A DNA stretch of 64,000 nucleotides, from positions 1 to 64,000 of the forward strand of contig CAZLCX010000006.1 of assembly GCA_964558325.1 (NCBI GenBank). The letters run 5' to 3'. The translations under genes were made by a program, and so were the position numbers. Of the stretch, positions 52,713 through 61,662 are shown one piece after another. A model generated the notes under the pieces. The model was not told the origin of the DNA. It did not search any database and worked only from the letters and a program-made list of their open reading frames with translations. The stretch comes from Halonatronomonas sp964558325 (lineage in GTDB: Bacteria > Bacillota > Halanaerobiia > Halanaerobiales > Halarsenatibacteraceae). Numbering within the stretch: position 1 is the stretch's first letter; every line of letters starts with the position of its first letter.

Positions 52713-52741
52713 ATTATATCAGAACACTAGTTCAAATTCAA
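52713..52741 (-). promoter_or_regulatory. Promoter of the yneA-like gene
   Basis: Read on minus: TTGAAT (52736-52741), 17 bases, TATAAT (52713-52718). The perfect LexA box lies in the spacer. Confidence 0.8.
52722..52733. promoter_or_regulatory. LexA box 2 (perfect)
   Basis: GAACACTAGTTC matches the Firmicute LexA core GAACNNNNGTTC exactly and occupies the spacer of the yneA-like promoter. Confidence 0.85.
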
Positions 52742-52761
52742 CCTTTTTTTCATTAAATTGT

Positions 52762-52773
52762 GAACTATTGTTT
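52762..52773. promoter_or_regulatory. LexA box 3 (near consensus, lexA autoregulation)
   Basis: GAACTATTGTTT, one mismatch from consensus, touches the -35 of the lexA promoter. Confidence 0.72.
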
Positions 52774-52800
52774 GTTAAATTAATTATTATATGATATAAT
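52772..52800 (+). promoter_or_regulatory. Promoter of lexA
   Basis: TTGTTA (52772-52777), 17 bases, consensus TATAAT (52795-52800), 32 bases before the lexA ATG. Confidence 0.75.
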
Positions 52801-52832
52801 ATTATCATCAATCATTATATTGGAGGGATAAT

Positions 52833-53453
52833 ATGAATGATCTTAGTGACAGACAAAAACAAATTTTAGAACATATTATAGATGAATATAATACTAAAGG
52901 TTATCCACCTTCTGTTAGAGAAATTGGTAAAGCAGTTGGATTAAAATCTCCTGCATCTGTTCATAATCATCTTAAAACTTTAGAAAAATTAAATTATATA
53001 AAAAGAGATCCTGATAAACCGAGAGCAATTGAAATCTTAAAAGGCAATAAAGAAAAAGTTAAAACTGAAGAAATAGTAAATATACCAATATTAGGTAAAG
53101 TTACTGCTGGGGTCCCAGTATTATCTGAAGAAAATGTGGAAGATTATTTTCCGTTACCTATTAATTATTTTAAATCAGGTAATAGCGATGTATTTATGTT
53201 ACAGGTGGATGGACAAAGTATGATTAATGCGGGTATTCATGATGAAGACTATGTTATTGCCAAAGAAACAAAACATGCTAACAATGGTGATATTGTTATT
53301 GCTTTATTAGAAGATGAAACGACAGTAAAAAGATATATAAAGAAATCAGATTATATTGAGTTATTACCAGAAAACGATAATTTTGAGACGATTAAAACAA
53401 CTAATGTTCAAATATTAGGTAAAGTAATTGGTCTCTTTAGATCAATAAATTAA
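52833..53453 (+). CDS. lexA: SOS repressor LexA
   Basis: A 206-residue repressor with winged-helix DNA-binding domain (about 1-65; YPPSVREIGKAVGLKSPASVHNHLK) and the S24 self-cleavage domain. The cleavage site is A92-G93 in KVTAGVPV, the nucleophile is S129 in DGQSMINAGI and the general base is K166 in TVKRYIK. RecA-stimulated self-cleavage would lift repression of the SOS genes. The divergent yneA-like gene and the three GAAC-type boxes between them confirm the assignment. ATG with GGAGGG. Confidence 0.96.
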   Translation: MNDLSDRQKQILEHIIDEYNTKGYPPSVREIGKAVGLKSPASVHNHLKTLEKLNYIKRDPDKPRAIEILKGNKEKVKTEEIVNIPILGKVTAGVPVLSEENVEDYFPLPINYFKSGNSDVFMLQVDGQSMINAGIHDEDYVIAKETKHANNGDIVIALLEDETTVKRYIKKSDYIELLPENDNFETIKTTNVQILGKVIGLFRSIN

Positions 53454-53472
53454 TCAAAAAATTATTATATAT

Positions 53473-53515
53473 AAAGGGGTTGCACCATTAATTATGGCGC
53501 AACCCTTTATTAATT
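53473..53515. terminator. Bidirectional terminator between lexA and TPR gene
   Basis: GGGTTGC (53477-53483) pairs with GCAACCC (53499-53505), with an inner CCAT/ATGG pair after one mismatch; flanking AAA and TTT tracts serve both strands. It abuts the stop of the minus-strand TPR gene. Confidence 0.85.
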
Positions 53516-54128
53516 AAAAAATAAAATCTGATATTAAATTGCCTGTCTTTCTTAATTCGTTGAAAGCTCTAAGTTTTTGGCCCTGTTCATAATAATTTAC
53601 TCCAAGTAATAAGCGGGTATATTGATTATTTTTTATATTTAATGATTTTTTTAAATCTTTATGAGCCTCTTCATATCTTTTAGTTTCAATTAATGCAGCA
53701 GCTTTATAATTGATCGGCCAGATATTATTGGAGTCTTTTTTAATTATTTTTTCAAAATAATCTATAGCAGCATTATATTCATCAAATATAACATGATAAA
53801 AGGCATAATAATTTAAATATAAGATCTCGTCATTTTCTTGATCGATTTTTTTAATTTCTTTATTAAACATTTCATCAAATTCATCTCTTGTAAAATCATC
53901 TTTAAATTGATCTAAAATTTCCATAGTTTCATTAATCATACCTAAATTAGCCATACAAATAGTTTTATAATAATTATTAGCTAATGAGTTAGGGTTTTCA
54001 TTATATTGATTTTCGGCTTTTTCATAATGCTGTTCCCAGTAATCTTGATTGGCCAGTGAACTTCCTGGAAAAATTAATATGAAACAAATTATTGTTATTA
54101 AGAGAATAAATTTATAATTGTTTTTCAA
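53514..54128 (-). CDS. Exported TPR-repeat protein
   Basis: A 204-residue protein with a signal peptide (YKFILLITIICFILIFPGSSLA, cleavage near residue 26) and then helical TPR-like repeats, e.g. NYYAFYHVIFDEYNAAIDYFEKIIKKDSNNIWPINYKAAALIETKRYEEAHKDLKKSLNIK in outline (about 105-165). No cysteine follows the signal, so it is not a lipoprotein. It is the last gene of the long minus-strand operon, 14 bases after dapL. The function is unknown; a scaffold role in the periplasm or outside is the simplest reading. Confidence 0.75.
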   Translation of the reverse strand: MKNNYKFILLITIICFILIFPGSSLANQDYWEQHYEKAENQYNENPNSLANNYYKTICMANLGMINETMEILDQFKDDFTRDEFDEMFNKEIKKIDQENDEILYLNYYAFYHVIFDEYNAAIDYFEKIIKKDSNNIWPINYKAAALIETKRYEEAHKDLKKSLNIKNNQYTRLLLGVNYYEQGQKLRAFNELRKTGNLISDFIF

Positions 54129-54142
54129 AATTTAATCATCCT

Positions 54143-55309
54143 TTAAAATATATTGCTATTATTTAATCTTTTTAAAGCTTCTTCTATTCGGTTTTCATTG
54201 ACTGTTAAGGCAATTCTAACAAACTTATCTCCTTCTTTACCATATCCAATACCAGGAGTAAAAAATACACCAGTTTCCTCGAAGACTTTCTTAGAAAATT
54301 CTTCTCCACTTGAATAAGCTTCTGGAATTTCAGCCCATATATAAAAAGTCGCAGTATTTTTACTTACATTCCATCCTAATTCATTTAATCCAGAAACGAT
54401 TTTGTCTCTTCTTTTTTTATAAATTTCGCATGTGCTTTCAATTACAGATTCATTTCCATTAAGAGCAGATATAGCTGCTTTTTGAATTGCTTCAAAAATT
54501 CCAGAATCAATATTTGTTTTAATTCTTCCTAAGGCATTTATAATTTTTTGGTTTCCAACAGCCCAACCAACTCTCCATCCAGTCATATTAAAGCTTTTTG
54601 ATAAAGATCCAAATTCAATGCCAACTTCTTTTGCTCCATCAACTTCTAAAAAACTTATAGGTTTGTTATCTTCAAAATAAATTTCAGAGTAAGCTGAGTC
54701 ATGGGCTATAATAAAATCATACTTTTTAGCATAAGATATCATTTTACTAAAAAACTCTCTATCAGCTGTAGCTGCAGTGGGATTATTAGGATAGTTCAAA
54801 AATAATAATTTAGCTTTTTTTAGTATTTCTTCATTTACACTGTCAAGTTCAACTAGAAAGTTATTATCTTTATTTAAAGGTAAATTTTCAATTTTACCGC
54901 CTGCTAATAATGACGCTGTATTATAAACAGGATAACCTGGGTCAGGTACTAATGCATAATCTCCTTTATTCAGATAACAAAATGGTAAATGTGCAATACC
55001 TTCTTTTGAACCAATTAAAGAAATGACTTCTTTGTCTGGATCCAATTTAATAGAAAACCTATTATTATACCAGTTAGATACAGCATTTCTGTATTCATAC
55101 AGGCCTTCATAAGATGGATAACTATGAGTTGAGGGGTCCTGAACAGCTTCTATCATCCTATTAACGATATAATTAGGTGTTGGCTGATCAGGATCACCTA
55201 CTCCAAAACTTATTACATCGACTCCATCTTTTTTAGCTTTATTAATCATTTTATCAATTTCAGCAAATAAATACGGGGGTAGATTCTTAACTCTTTTAGC
55301 TTCTTCCAT
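54143..55309 (-). CDS. dapL: LL-diaminopimelate aminotransferase
   Basis: A 388-residue class I PLP aminotransferase. ISFGVGDPDQPTP near the N terminus, LNYPNNPTAA, AHDSAYSEIYFED and the PLP lysine in GSLSKSFNMTGWRVGW (about 235) fit DapL and its close relatives. DapL converts tetrahydrodipicolinate directly to LL-diaminopimelate. The adjacent dapF supports this over a general aspartate or alanine aminotransferase. ATG 55309 is chosen, because the GTG at 55318 overlaps the SD AAGAGGTG. It follows dapF by 41 bases. Confidence 0.87.
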   Translation of the reverse strand: MEEAKRVKNLPPYLFAEIDKMINKAKKDGVDVISFGVGDPDQPTPNYIVNRMIEAVQDPSTHSYPSYEGLYEYRNAVSNWYNNRFSIKLDPDKEVISLIGSKEGIAHLPFCYLNKGDYALVPDPGYPVYNTASLLAGGKIENLPLNKDNNFLVELDSVNEEILKKAKLLFLNYPNNPTAATADREFFSKMISYAKKYDFIIAHDSAYSEIYFEDNKPISFLEVDGAKEVGIEFGSLSKSFNMTGWRVGWAVGNQKIINALGRIKTNIDSGIFEAIQKAAISALNGNESVIESTCEIYKKRRDKIVSGLNELGWNVSKNTATFYIWAEIPEAYSSGEEFSKKVFEETGVFFTPGIGYGKEGDKFVRIALTVNENRIEEALKRLNNSNIF

Positions 55310-55350
55310 TATAAGCACCTCTTAAAATAGTTTTTTATTGTTAATCTTTA

Positions 55351-56214
55351 TTATACCTTAATCTTACCATCAAAAACAAGTTTAGATTCACCTTCAATAA
55401 AAACTCCATTATCATTCCAGCTAACTTCCAAATCACCACCAGGTAATTTAACTAATGCTTTATTATTAACTAAATTATTTAATGAAGCTGCAACAACTGT
55501 TGCAGCTGCTCCTGTGCCACATGCCAGAGTTGCTCCAGCACCACGTTCCCAAACATTTAACTTAATTTTATTTTCTCCTAAGATCCTTGCAAATTCAACA
55601 TTTGTCTTTTCAGGGAATAAAGGATGGTTTTCAATTTTAGAACCAATATCTTTCCAGTTTAATTCATCAATTTTTTCATTTATAAATATAACAGCATGTG
55701 GATTTCCCATTGATACCATGTTAAGGTTAAACTCTTTGTCATTAATAATAATTTTATGATTTAAAATATGTTGATTTTCTTCTATTTCAGATAAATTAAT
55801 TGCTAAATTTCTTTTTTTAAATTTTGGTTTTCCTAAATTAACCTTAATTACAGAAGTTTTATTATTTCTATTATAGTTAATTATCTTAGGAATAATTTTA
55901 CCTGCTTTTGTTTTTAAGTTTAATTTATTTTTATCAGACAAATTGTATTCTTTAATATAATGAGCAACACATCTAATTCCATTCCCACACATTTCTGCTT
56001 CAGAGCCATCAGAATTATGAATCTTTATCTCAAAATCATAATCGGGATTACTTATCGAGAGAATTTCTAAAATTCCATCTGCTCCAACTCCAAATCTTCT
56101 TTTACATATATATTTAATTTTCTCTTTATCATTAAATTCAACTTTTTCTTTGCTGTTATCTATTACTAAAAAGTCATTTCCTAGACCATGCATTTTAGTA
56201 AATTTAAATTCCAT
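55351..56214 (-). CDS. dapF: Diaminopimelate epimerase
   Basis: A 287-residue PLP-independent epimerase turning LL- into meso-diaminopimelate. The catalytic cysteines are C76 (MCGNGIRC) and C232 (ACGTGAAAT). MHGLGNDFLVID at the N terminus is diagnostic. The gene starts inside the 3' end of miaA (34-base overlap), so translation is coupled. Together with the dapL gene it supplies the late lysine and cell-wall steps, while dapA and dapB are 22 kb away. Confidence 0.96.
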   Translation of the reverse strand: MEFKFTKMHGLGNDFLVIDNSKEKVEFNDKEKIKYICKRRFGVGADGILEILSISNPDYDFEIKIHNSDGSEAEMCGNGIRCVAHYIKEYNLSDKNKLNLKTKAGKIIPKIINYNRNNKTSVIKVNLGKPKFKKRNLAINLSEIEENQHILNHKIIINDKEFNLNMVSMGNPHAVIFINEKIDELNWKDIGSKIENHPLFPEKTNVEFARILGENKIKLNVWERGAGATLACGTGAAATVVAASLNNLVNNKALVKLPGGDLEVSWNDNGVFIEGESKLVFDGKIKV

Positions 56215-57170
56215 TTTAATTCATTCCCTTCAAGGTATTTAAATTTGTTACAGGATGTTTTAATAATATATGCTAATAAATCTTTTTCTTGCCAATTATC
56301 TGGATTTAACCAGATATTTTTAGGGTTTCTCCTCAAAAAAGTTAATTGTCTCTTAGCCAGATGGCGAGAGCCCTGTTTAATATTTTTGACTGCTGTATTT
56401 TTATCTACTTTTCCATCTAAATATTCTTTGATTTCTTTATAGCCAAGAGCCTGACTTGCAGTACGCCCTGGTTTATAATTATCAAACAAATACGCAACCT
56501 CTTCAATCAATCCTTTAGAGACCATTTCATCAACTCGATTGTTTATTTTATTATATAACACTGTTCTATTCCTCTTAATTGCAAATTGTAAAAAATTATA
56601 TCGACTCTCTTTTCTATTTTGTTTAAATTCATAATAAGTCCTAGTTCTTCCAGTCATATGAAAAATTTCAATTGCTCTTGTTACTCTTCTAACATCATTA
56701 GGATGAATTCTTTCGGCATATTCAGGATCAATCATCTTTAAATAATCATGAAGTTTATCTTTATCAGTTTTCTTTAGTTTTTCTTTATATTTTTTTCGAT
56801 AATTACTATCAGGTAGATAAGGTAACATAAAACCCTCAACCACTGCTTTAATATACATAGTTGTTCCACCAACTAATATAGGAAGTTTACCTTTTTTAGT
56901 TATCTCATTTATTTTTTGATCTGCTAATCTTTTATATTTAGCTACGGAAAATTCTTCATTAGGATTACAGATATCTATTAAATGATGAGGGATCTCCCTT
57001 TGAATATCCTTAGAAACTTTATCAGTTCCAATATTCATATTTTTATAAATCTGCATTGAATCTGCAGATATAATTTCTGCATTTAAAAACCGGGCTAATT
57101 TAATAGAAAGTCCGGTTTTTCCACTTGCAGTTGGTCCAGTAATTATCAATAAATCCGGTCTTTTAATCAT
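56181..57170 (-). CDS. miaA: tRNA dimethylallyltransferase
   Basis: A 329-residue enzyme that adds a dimethylallyl group to A37 of tRNAs reading UNN codons. GPTASGKTGLSIKLA is the P-loop (about 11-25); SADSMQIYKNMNIGTDK, PHHLID and the later QALGYKEIKEYL are all standard. It follows mutL with an eight-base overlap, as in the mutS-mutL-miaA order of many Firmicutes; the usual downstream hfq is absent, and dapF takes its place. The product is then methylthiolated by MiaB, encoded upstream in the same operon. Confidence 0.95.
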   Translation of the reverse strand: MIKRPDLLIITGPTASGKTGLSIKLARFLNAEIISADSMQIYKNMNIGTDKVSKDIQREIPHHLIDICNPNEEFSVAKYKRLADQKINEITKKGKLPILVGGTTMYIKAVVEGFMLPYLPDSNYRKKYKEKLKKTDKDKLHDYLKMIDPEYAERIHPNDVRRVTRAIEIFHMTGRTRTYYEFKQNRKESRYNFLQFAIKRNRTVLYNKINNRVDEMVSKGLIEEVAYLFDNYKPGRTASQALGYKEIKEYLDGKVDKNTAVKNIKQGSRHLAKRQLTFLRRNPKNIWLNPDNWQEKDLLAYIIKTSCNKFKYLEGNELKWNLNLLKCMV

Positions 57171-59013
57171 ATCTTTCCACCTTCTGTTTTAACTCGTCAA
57201 TAGAAAAATTAATGATTATCGGCCTATAATGAGGACAGTAATATGGATTAGATGTATTAAATAATTCATTTATTATTTTAACCATTTCCGATTTAGAAAG
57301 ATATTTACCTTCTTTAACTGCTTTTCTACAAGAATTATATTTTAGTAATTCATCTATCAGTTCATTATTTTTAGCAATTTTAGTAGTTTCTAATAGGTGA
57401 TTAATTAAATCATTGATACTATCTTCAGGATTTTGGTCTTTAATAAAATCTGGTACAGAAGTTACAGCATATTGGGAGGGACCAAATTCATCAATTTTAA
57501 ACCCAAATTTATTAAGCTCATTTTTAATCTCAGCTAATATCTCTTTTTCCTGGGCATTTAAATTTAATTGGATTGGAGTTAATAGCATTCTACTGTCATT
57601 TTCTTTATTATTAATTTTTTCTTTTAAATTATCATAAAGAATTCTTTCATGGGCATTATGTTGATCAACCAATAAAACTCCCTGGTTAGTTTCAACGATA
57701 ATAAACAATTTGTGTAACTGGCCTAAGATATTTCTTATTACTAAGTCATCATTTTTTTTATCAGTTTCGTGAAATTCATCTATATTATTTTTTTCATTTG
57801 AAATACTTTCACCAGAAGAATTACTTTTAATAAACTGATTATTATCTTCATTTACATCTTCTTTTATTATATTTCCTGTAAGTTCTAACCTTGATGGAAG
57901 ATATTCAACTTCTTTTTTTAAACTTTTATCTTTTTTAGAAGATTTAGATTTATAATCAGTTTTATTTTGATTATAATTATTTTTAAAATTTTGTTGATTA
58001 AATCTTGTGCTATCTGATTTTTGTTGATTCTTTATAAGTATATCTTTAATATTACTTTTAATTGTCTTTTTAATATCTTTTCCTCTGCTAAATTTAACTT
58101 CTCGTTTAGTTGGGTGAACATTAACATCAACTAAAATCGGGTTTAGATTTAGATTAAGAAATATTAATGGATATTTCTTTATTCCAAAAAGCTCTCTATA
58201 AGCTTCTTCAACAGCTAATCGCAAAAACTTATTATAAACAGGACGTCCATTAACAAAATAATATTGATGCTGTCTTGATGACCTTAATATATCCGGGTCA
58301 ACCACGTAACCAGAAACTTCTATAAAATTATCTTTAAATTCAACTGGAATTAATTTATTATATATATTTTCACCATAAATACTGTATATCACATCTTTTA
58401 AATTCTTGTTTCCAGGTGTTGTAATAGTTATGTTGCCATTATGTTCTAAAGTAAATTTAACATCAGGCCGGGCAAGGGCAGCAGCAGTAATTATTCTACT
58501 AATATGGGCGGCCTCTGTAGAGGTTTTTTTAAGGTATTTATATCTTGCAGGGGTATTAAAGAACAATTCCTTAACAGTTATTTCAAGACCTTTATTATAC
58601 CCAATTATTTCTTTATCAACAATTTCTCCGCCTTCTAAAACAAGTTTAAGACCTTCTTTTTCCTCTTTGTGACAACTTTTAGCAGTAACTTTTGCAACTG
58701 CAGCAATGCTTGCCAGAGCTTCTCCCCTAAAACCCAGTGATTCCAGGGAATATAGATCATTTACCTTTTCTATTTTACTGGTAGCATAGCGGGAAAAAGC
58801 TAATTCTATTTGATCACTTTTTATTCCCTGACCATTATCATTAACTTTAATCAGCTCTTTGCCGCCATCTTTTATTACAATTTTAATATTAGAAGCATTA
58901 GCATCTAATGAATTTTCAATAAGCTCTTTAACAACAGAAGCTGGACGTTCTACAACTTCCCCTGCAGAAATTTGATTTGCAATCTGCTCAGATAATTTTT
59001 TGATTTCTGCCAT
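57163..59013 (-). CDS. mutL: DNA mismatch repair protein MutL
   Basis: A 616-residue MutL. The GHKL ATPase region shows ELIENSLDANAS (about 31-42), VNDNGQGI and GFRGEALASIAAV. A poorly conserved lysine/asparagine-rich linker spans about 335-435. The C-terminal dimerisation domain has the endonuclease-type motif DQHNAHERILYD, which differs from the usual DQHAAHERIxYE at two places, with later SCRKAVKEG and YCPHYRP. So nicking activity is likely but not certain. It lies five bases after mutS. Confidence 0.95.
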   Translation of the reverse strand: MAEIKKLSEQIANQISAGEVVERPASVVKELIENSLDANASNIKIVIKDGGKELIKVNDNGQGIKSDQIELAFSRYATSKIEKVNDLYSLESLGFRGEALASIAAVAKVTAKSCHKEEKEGLKLVLEGGEIVDKEIIGYNKGLEITVKELFFNTPARYKYLKKTSTEAAHISRIITAAALARPDVKFTLEHNGNITITTPGNKNLKDVIYSIYGENIYNKLIPVEFKDNFIEVSGYVVDPDILRSSRQHQYYFVNGRPVYNKFLRLAVEEAYRELFGIKKYPLIFLNLNLNPILVDVNVHPTKREVKFSRGKDIKKTIKSNIKDILIKNQQKSDSTRFNQQNFKNNYNQNKTDYKSKSSKKDKSLKKEVEYLPSRLELTGNIIKEDVNEDNNQFIKSNSSGESISNEKNNIDEFHETDKKNDDLVIRNILGQLHKLFIIVETNQGVLLVDQHNAHERILYDNLKEKINNKENDSRMLLTPIQLNLNAQEKEILAEIKNELNKFGFKIDEFGPSQYAVTSVPDFIKDQNPEDSINDLINHLLETTKIAKNNELIDELLKYNSCRKAVKEGKYLSKSEMVKIINELFNTSNPYYCPHYRPIIINFSIDELKQKVERYD

Positions 59014-59018
59014 AAAAT

Positions 59019-61634
59019 TTACTCATCTCCTGTAAGGTCCTGCTTAAATTCATATAATTTCTCTAAAGCTTTAATAGGAGTCAAATTATTGATATCTAAT
59101 TCTTTAATGTCATTAATAATTTTCTCTTCATTTTCTGGATAACCAAATAACTCTAACTGTTCATCGTCCAATCTATTAAAATCTCTACTGTCGATCTCAC
59201 CATTATTGTTTTCTAACTTATTTAAAACTAAATAAGCCTGGTTAATTATTTCTTCAGGCAAACCTGCAATTTTGGCAACTTCAATTCCATAACTATCATC
59301 AGCAGAACCTGGTTCAATTTTGTGCAAAAATTTAACTTCATTATTTTCTTCAGTAACAACAACATTTAAATTTTTAATTCCATCATTTTTATTTGCTAAG
59401 ACAGTTAATTCATGATAATGGGTGGCAAATAATGTTCTAGCACCAATCCTATCAGGGTTATTAATATAATTACTTATAGCCCAGGCCAGGCTTAAACCAT
59501 CATAAGTACTGGTACCTCTGCCAACTTCATCTAAAATAATTAAACTTCTAGCTGATGCATTATTAATAATATTACTAACCTCATTCATCTCAACCATAAA
59601 GGTTGACTGACCAGTTGACAGATCATCACTTGCTCCAACCCTTGTAAATATTCGATCAACCAGGCCTATCCTGGCAGCACCAGCAGGAACAAATGAACCA
59701 ATCTGAGCCATTAAAACAATTAATGCTACCTGACGAAGATAGGTAGACTTACCTGACATATTAGGGCCAGTAATAATCATAAATCTATTATTGTTTCTGT
59801 CAAGACGACTATGATTTGGAACAAAATCAACATCATCAATGATCTCAACAACAGGGTGCCTGCCTTCAGTAATTGAAATTATATCTCCATCATCAACTTC
59901 AGGGCAGACATAATTATTTTCAGCGGCAACCTCTGTAAAAGATATTAAGACATCTAGAGTTGCAAGTTGTTTAGAAGTAATTTTAATTCTTTCTAACATT
60001 TTATTAGCTTCTTCTCTCAGTTTGCTAAATATTTCATATTCAAGTTCATGGATCTGGTCTTCAGCACCTAAAACTTGAGCCTCTTTTTCTTTAAGTTCAG
60101 GAATTATATAACGTTCACTATTGCTTAATGTCTGCTTTCTCTCATAATCATCAGGAACATTATCAAGGTTTGCCTTAGTAACTTCAATATAATAACCAAA
60201 AACCTTATTAAAACCCACTTTCAGGGAACCAATCCCTGTTCTTTTACGTTCCTCAGGCTGCAAATTAGCTATCCAGTCTCTAGCCTCCTGTGATTCTTCC
60301 CGTAATTTATCTAATTCATCATTAAAGCCAGATCTTATTAAGCCGCCTTCCTTTGGAGAAACAGGAGGTTCTTCAACCAATGCAGCATTTAATATCTCCA
60401 GTAACTCAGGAATTTCATCCAACTTATTTCTGATTTCTATTAGATAAATAGATTCAAAATTTTCAAGTTTATTTTTTAAATCTGGTATTAAATTTAAGGA
60501 GCTTCTTAAACAATTCATATCTCTTGGATTTATAGAACCATAACTTATTTTGCTTAAGATTCTTTCCAAATCATAAATTCCTTTTAAACTATCCTGAAGT
60601 TTTTTTCTTTTAACAAATTTATTTAATAATTCTTCAATAGCTTCCTGACGTTTCTGAATTTTATTTATATCTAAAAGAGGCTGATTAATCCATTTTCTTA
60701 ATAATCTTGCCCCCATACTATTAATAGTTTTATCTAAAACAGAAAGTAAAGACCCCTCAAATCTGCTATCAATTATAGTCTGATTCAACTCTAAATTTCT
60801 TCTGGTAGAACTATCAATAACCATATATTCTTCTATAAAATATCTATTAATATTTGAAATATGATCCAGACTTTTTTTCTGAGTATGATTTATATATTTT
60901 AAGATTAAGGCAGCAGATTTTACAGCTGCTCGCATATTCTGAAGATTGATTTCTTCTAAATTTTTAATATTAAAATGCTCCTTAAGAACATTTTCAAAAT
61001 TGTCTTCTAATTCATCAGAGTCTTTTTTGATTTCTTCTTCAATATAACTGATATGATAGTTATTATTTTTAATTAACTTATTCCATTCTTCATTAGGATT
61101 AAAAGATTTAGTAATTACGATTTCACTAGGATTTAACCGATTTAATTCATCGTAAATTTCTTCGATATTTTTAGTTTCTGTAACATTATAATCGCCAGTC
61201 GAGACATCAATATAAGATAATCCATATTCTTTATCCGTCTCTGATAAAGCTACTAAATAATTGTTTTTTCTTTCAGATAGAATTTCATCTTCTATTACAG
61301 TACCTGGAGTTATAACCCGGACAACATCTCTTTCAACCAGGCCACTGCTTTCATCAGCATCTTCAATTTGTTCACAAATTGCAACTTTATAATCTGCATT
61401 GATTAATTTTGCTATATATGGTGCTGCAGAATGGGCAGGCACCCCAGCCATTGGAGTTTTTTCTCCGCCACCTTTGTTTCTAGAAGTTAGAGCAATATCT
61501 AAAACCTGAACTACTTCTTCAGCATCATCTCCAAACATTTCATAAAAATCACCTAGTCTAAAAAATAAAATAGAGTCTGGATATTTATTTTTCATAGAAA
61601 AATACTGCTGCATCATTGGTGTTACCTTTGCCAT
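59019..61634 (-). CDS. mutS: DNA mismatch repair protein MutS
   Basis: An 871-residue mismatch sensor. The N-terminal mismatch-binding domain has the Phe-x-Glu motif (LGDFYEMFGDDA, about 27-38). The core and clamp occupy about 250-560, and the ATPase has Walker A GPNMSGKSTYLRQ (about 624-636), STFMVEMNEVSNI and LDEVGRGTSTYDGLS, then ATHYHEL. C-terminal about 70 residues resemble the beta-clamp/tetramer region. This is MutS1, not MutS2 (no Smr domain). Start ATG with GGAGG. It lies between miaB and mutL in one operon. Confidence 0.97.
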   Translation of the reverse strand: MAKVTPMMQQYFSMKNKYPDSILFFRLGDFYEMFGDDAEEVVQVLDIALTSRNKGGGEKTPMAGVPAHSAAPYIAKLINADYKVAICEQIEDADESSGLVERDVVRVITPGTVIEDEILSERKNNYLVALSETDKEYGLSYIDVSTGDYNVTETKNIEEIYDELNRLNPSEIVITKSFNPNEEWNKLIKNNNYHISYIEEEIKKDSDELEDNFENVLKEHFNIKNLEEINLQNMRAAVKSAALILKYINHTQKKSLDHISNINRYFIEEYMVIDSSTRRNLELNQTIIDSRFEGSLLSVLDKTINSMGARLLRKWINQPLLDINKIQKRQEAIEELLNKFVKRKKLQDSLKGIYDLERILSKISYGSINPRDMNCLRSSLNLIPDLKNKLENFESIYLIEIRNKLDEIPELLEILNAALVEEPPVSPKEGGLIRSGFNDELDKLREESQEARDWIANLQPEERKRTGIGSLKVGFNKVFGYYIEVTKANLDNVPDDYERKQTLSNSERYIIPELKEKEAQVLGAEDQIHELEYEIFSKLREEANKMLERIKITSKQLATLDVLISFTEVAAENNYVCPEVDDGDIISITEGRHPVVEIIDDVDFVPNHSRLDRNNNRFMIITGPNMSGKSTYLRQVALIVLMAQIGSFVPAGAARIGLVDRIFTRVGASDDLSTGQSTFMVEMNEVSNIINNASARSLIILDEVGRGTSTYDGLSLAWAISNYINNPDRIGARTLFATHYHELTVLANKNDGIKNLNVVVTEENNEVKFLHKIEPGSADDSYGIEVAKIAGLPEEIINQAYLVLNKLENNNGEIDSRDFNRLDDEQLELFGYPENEEKIINDIKELDINNLTPIKALEKLYEFKQDLTGDE

Positions 61635-61662
61635 TATTTAACCTCCAAAAATAGAACATACT

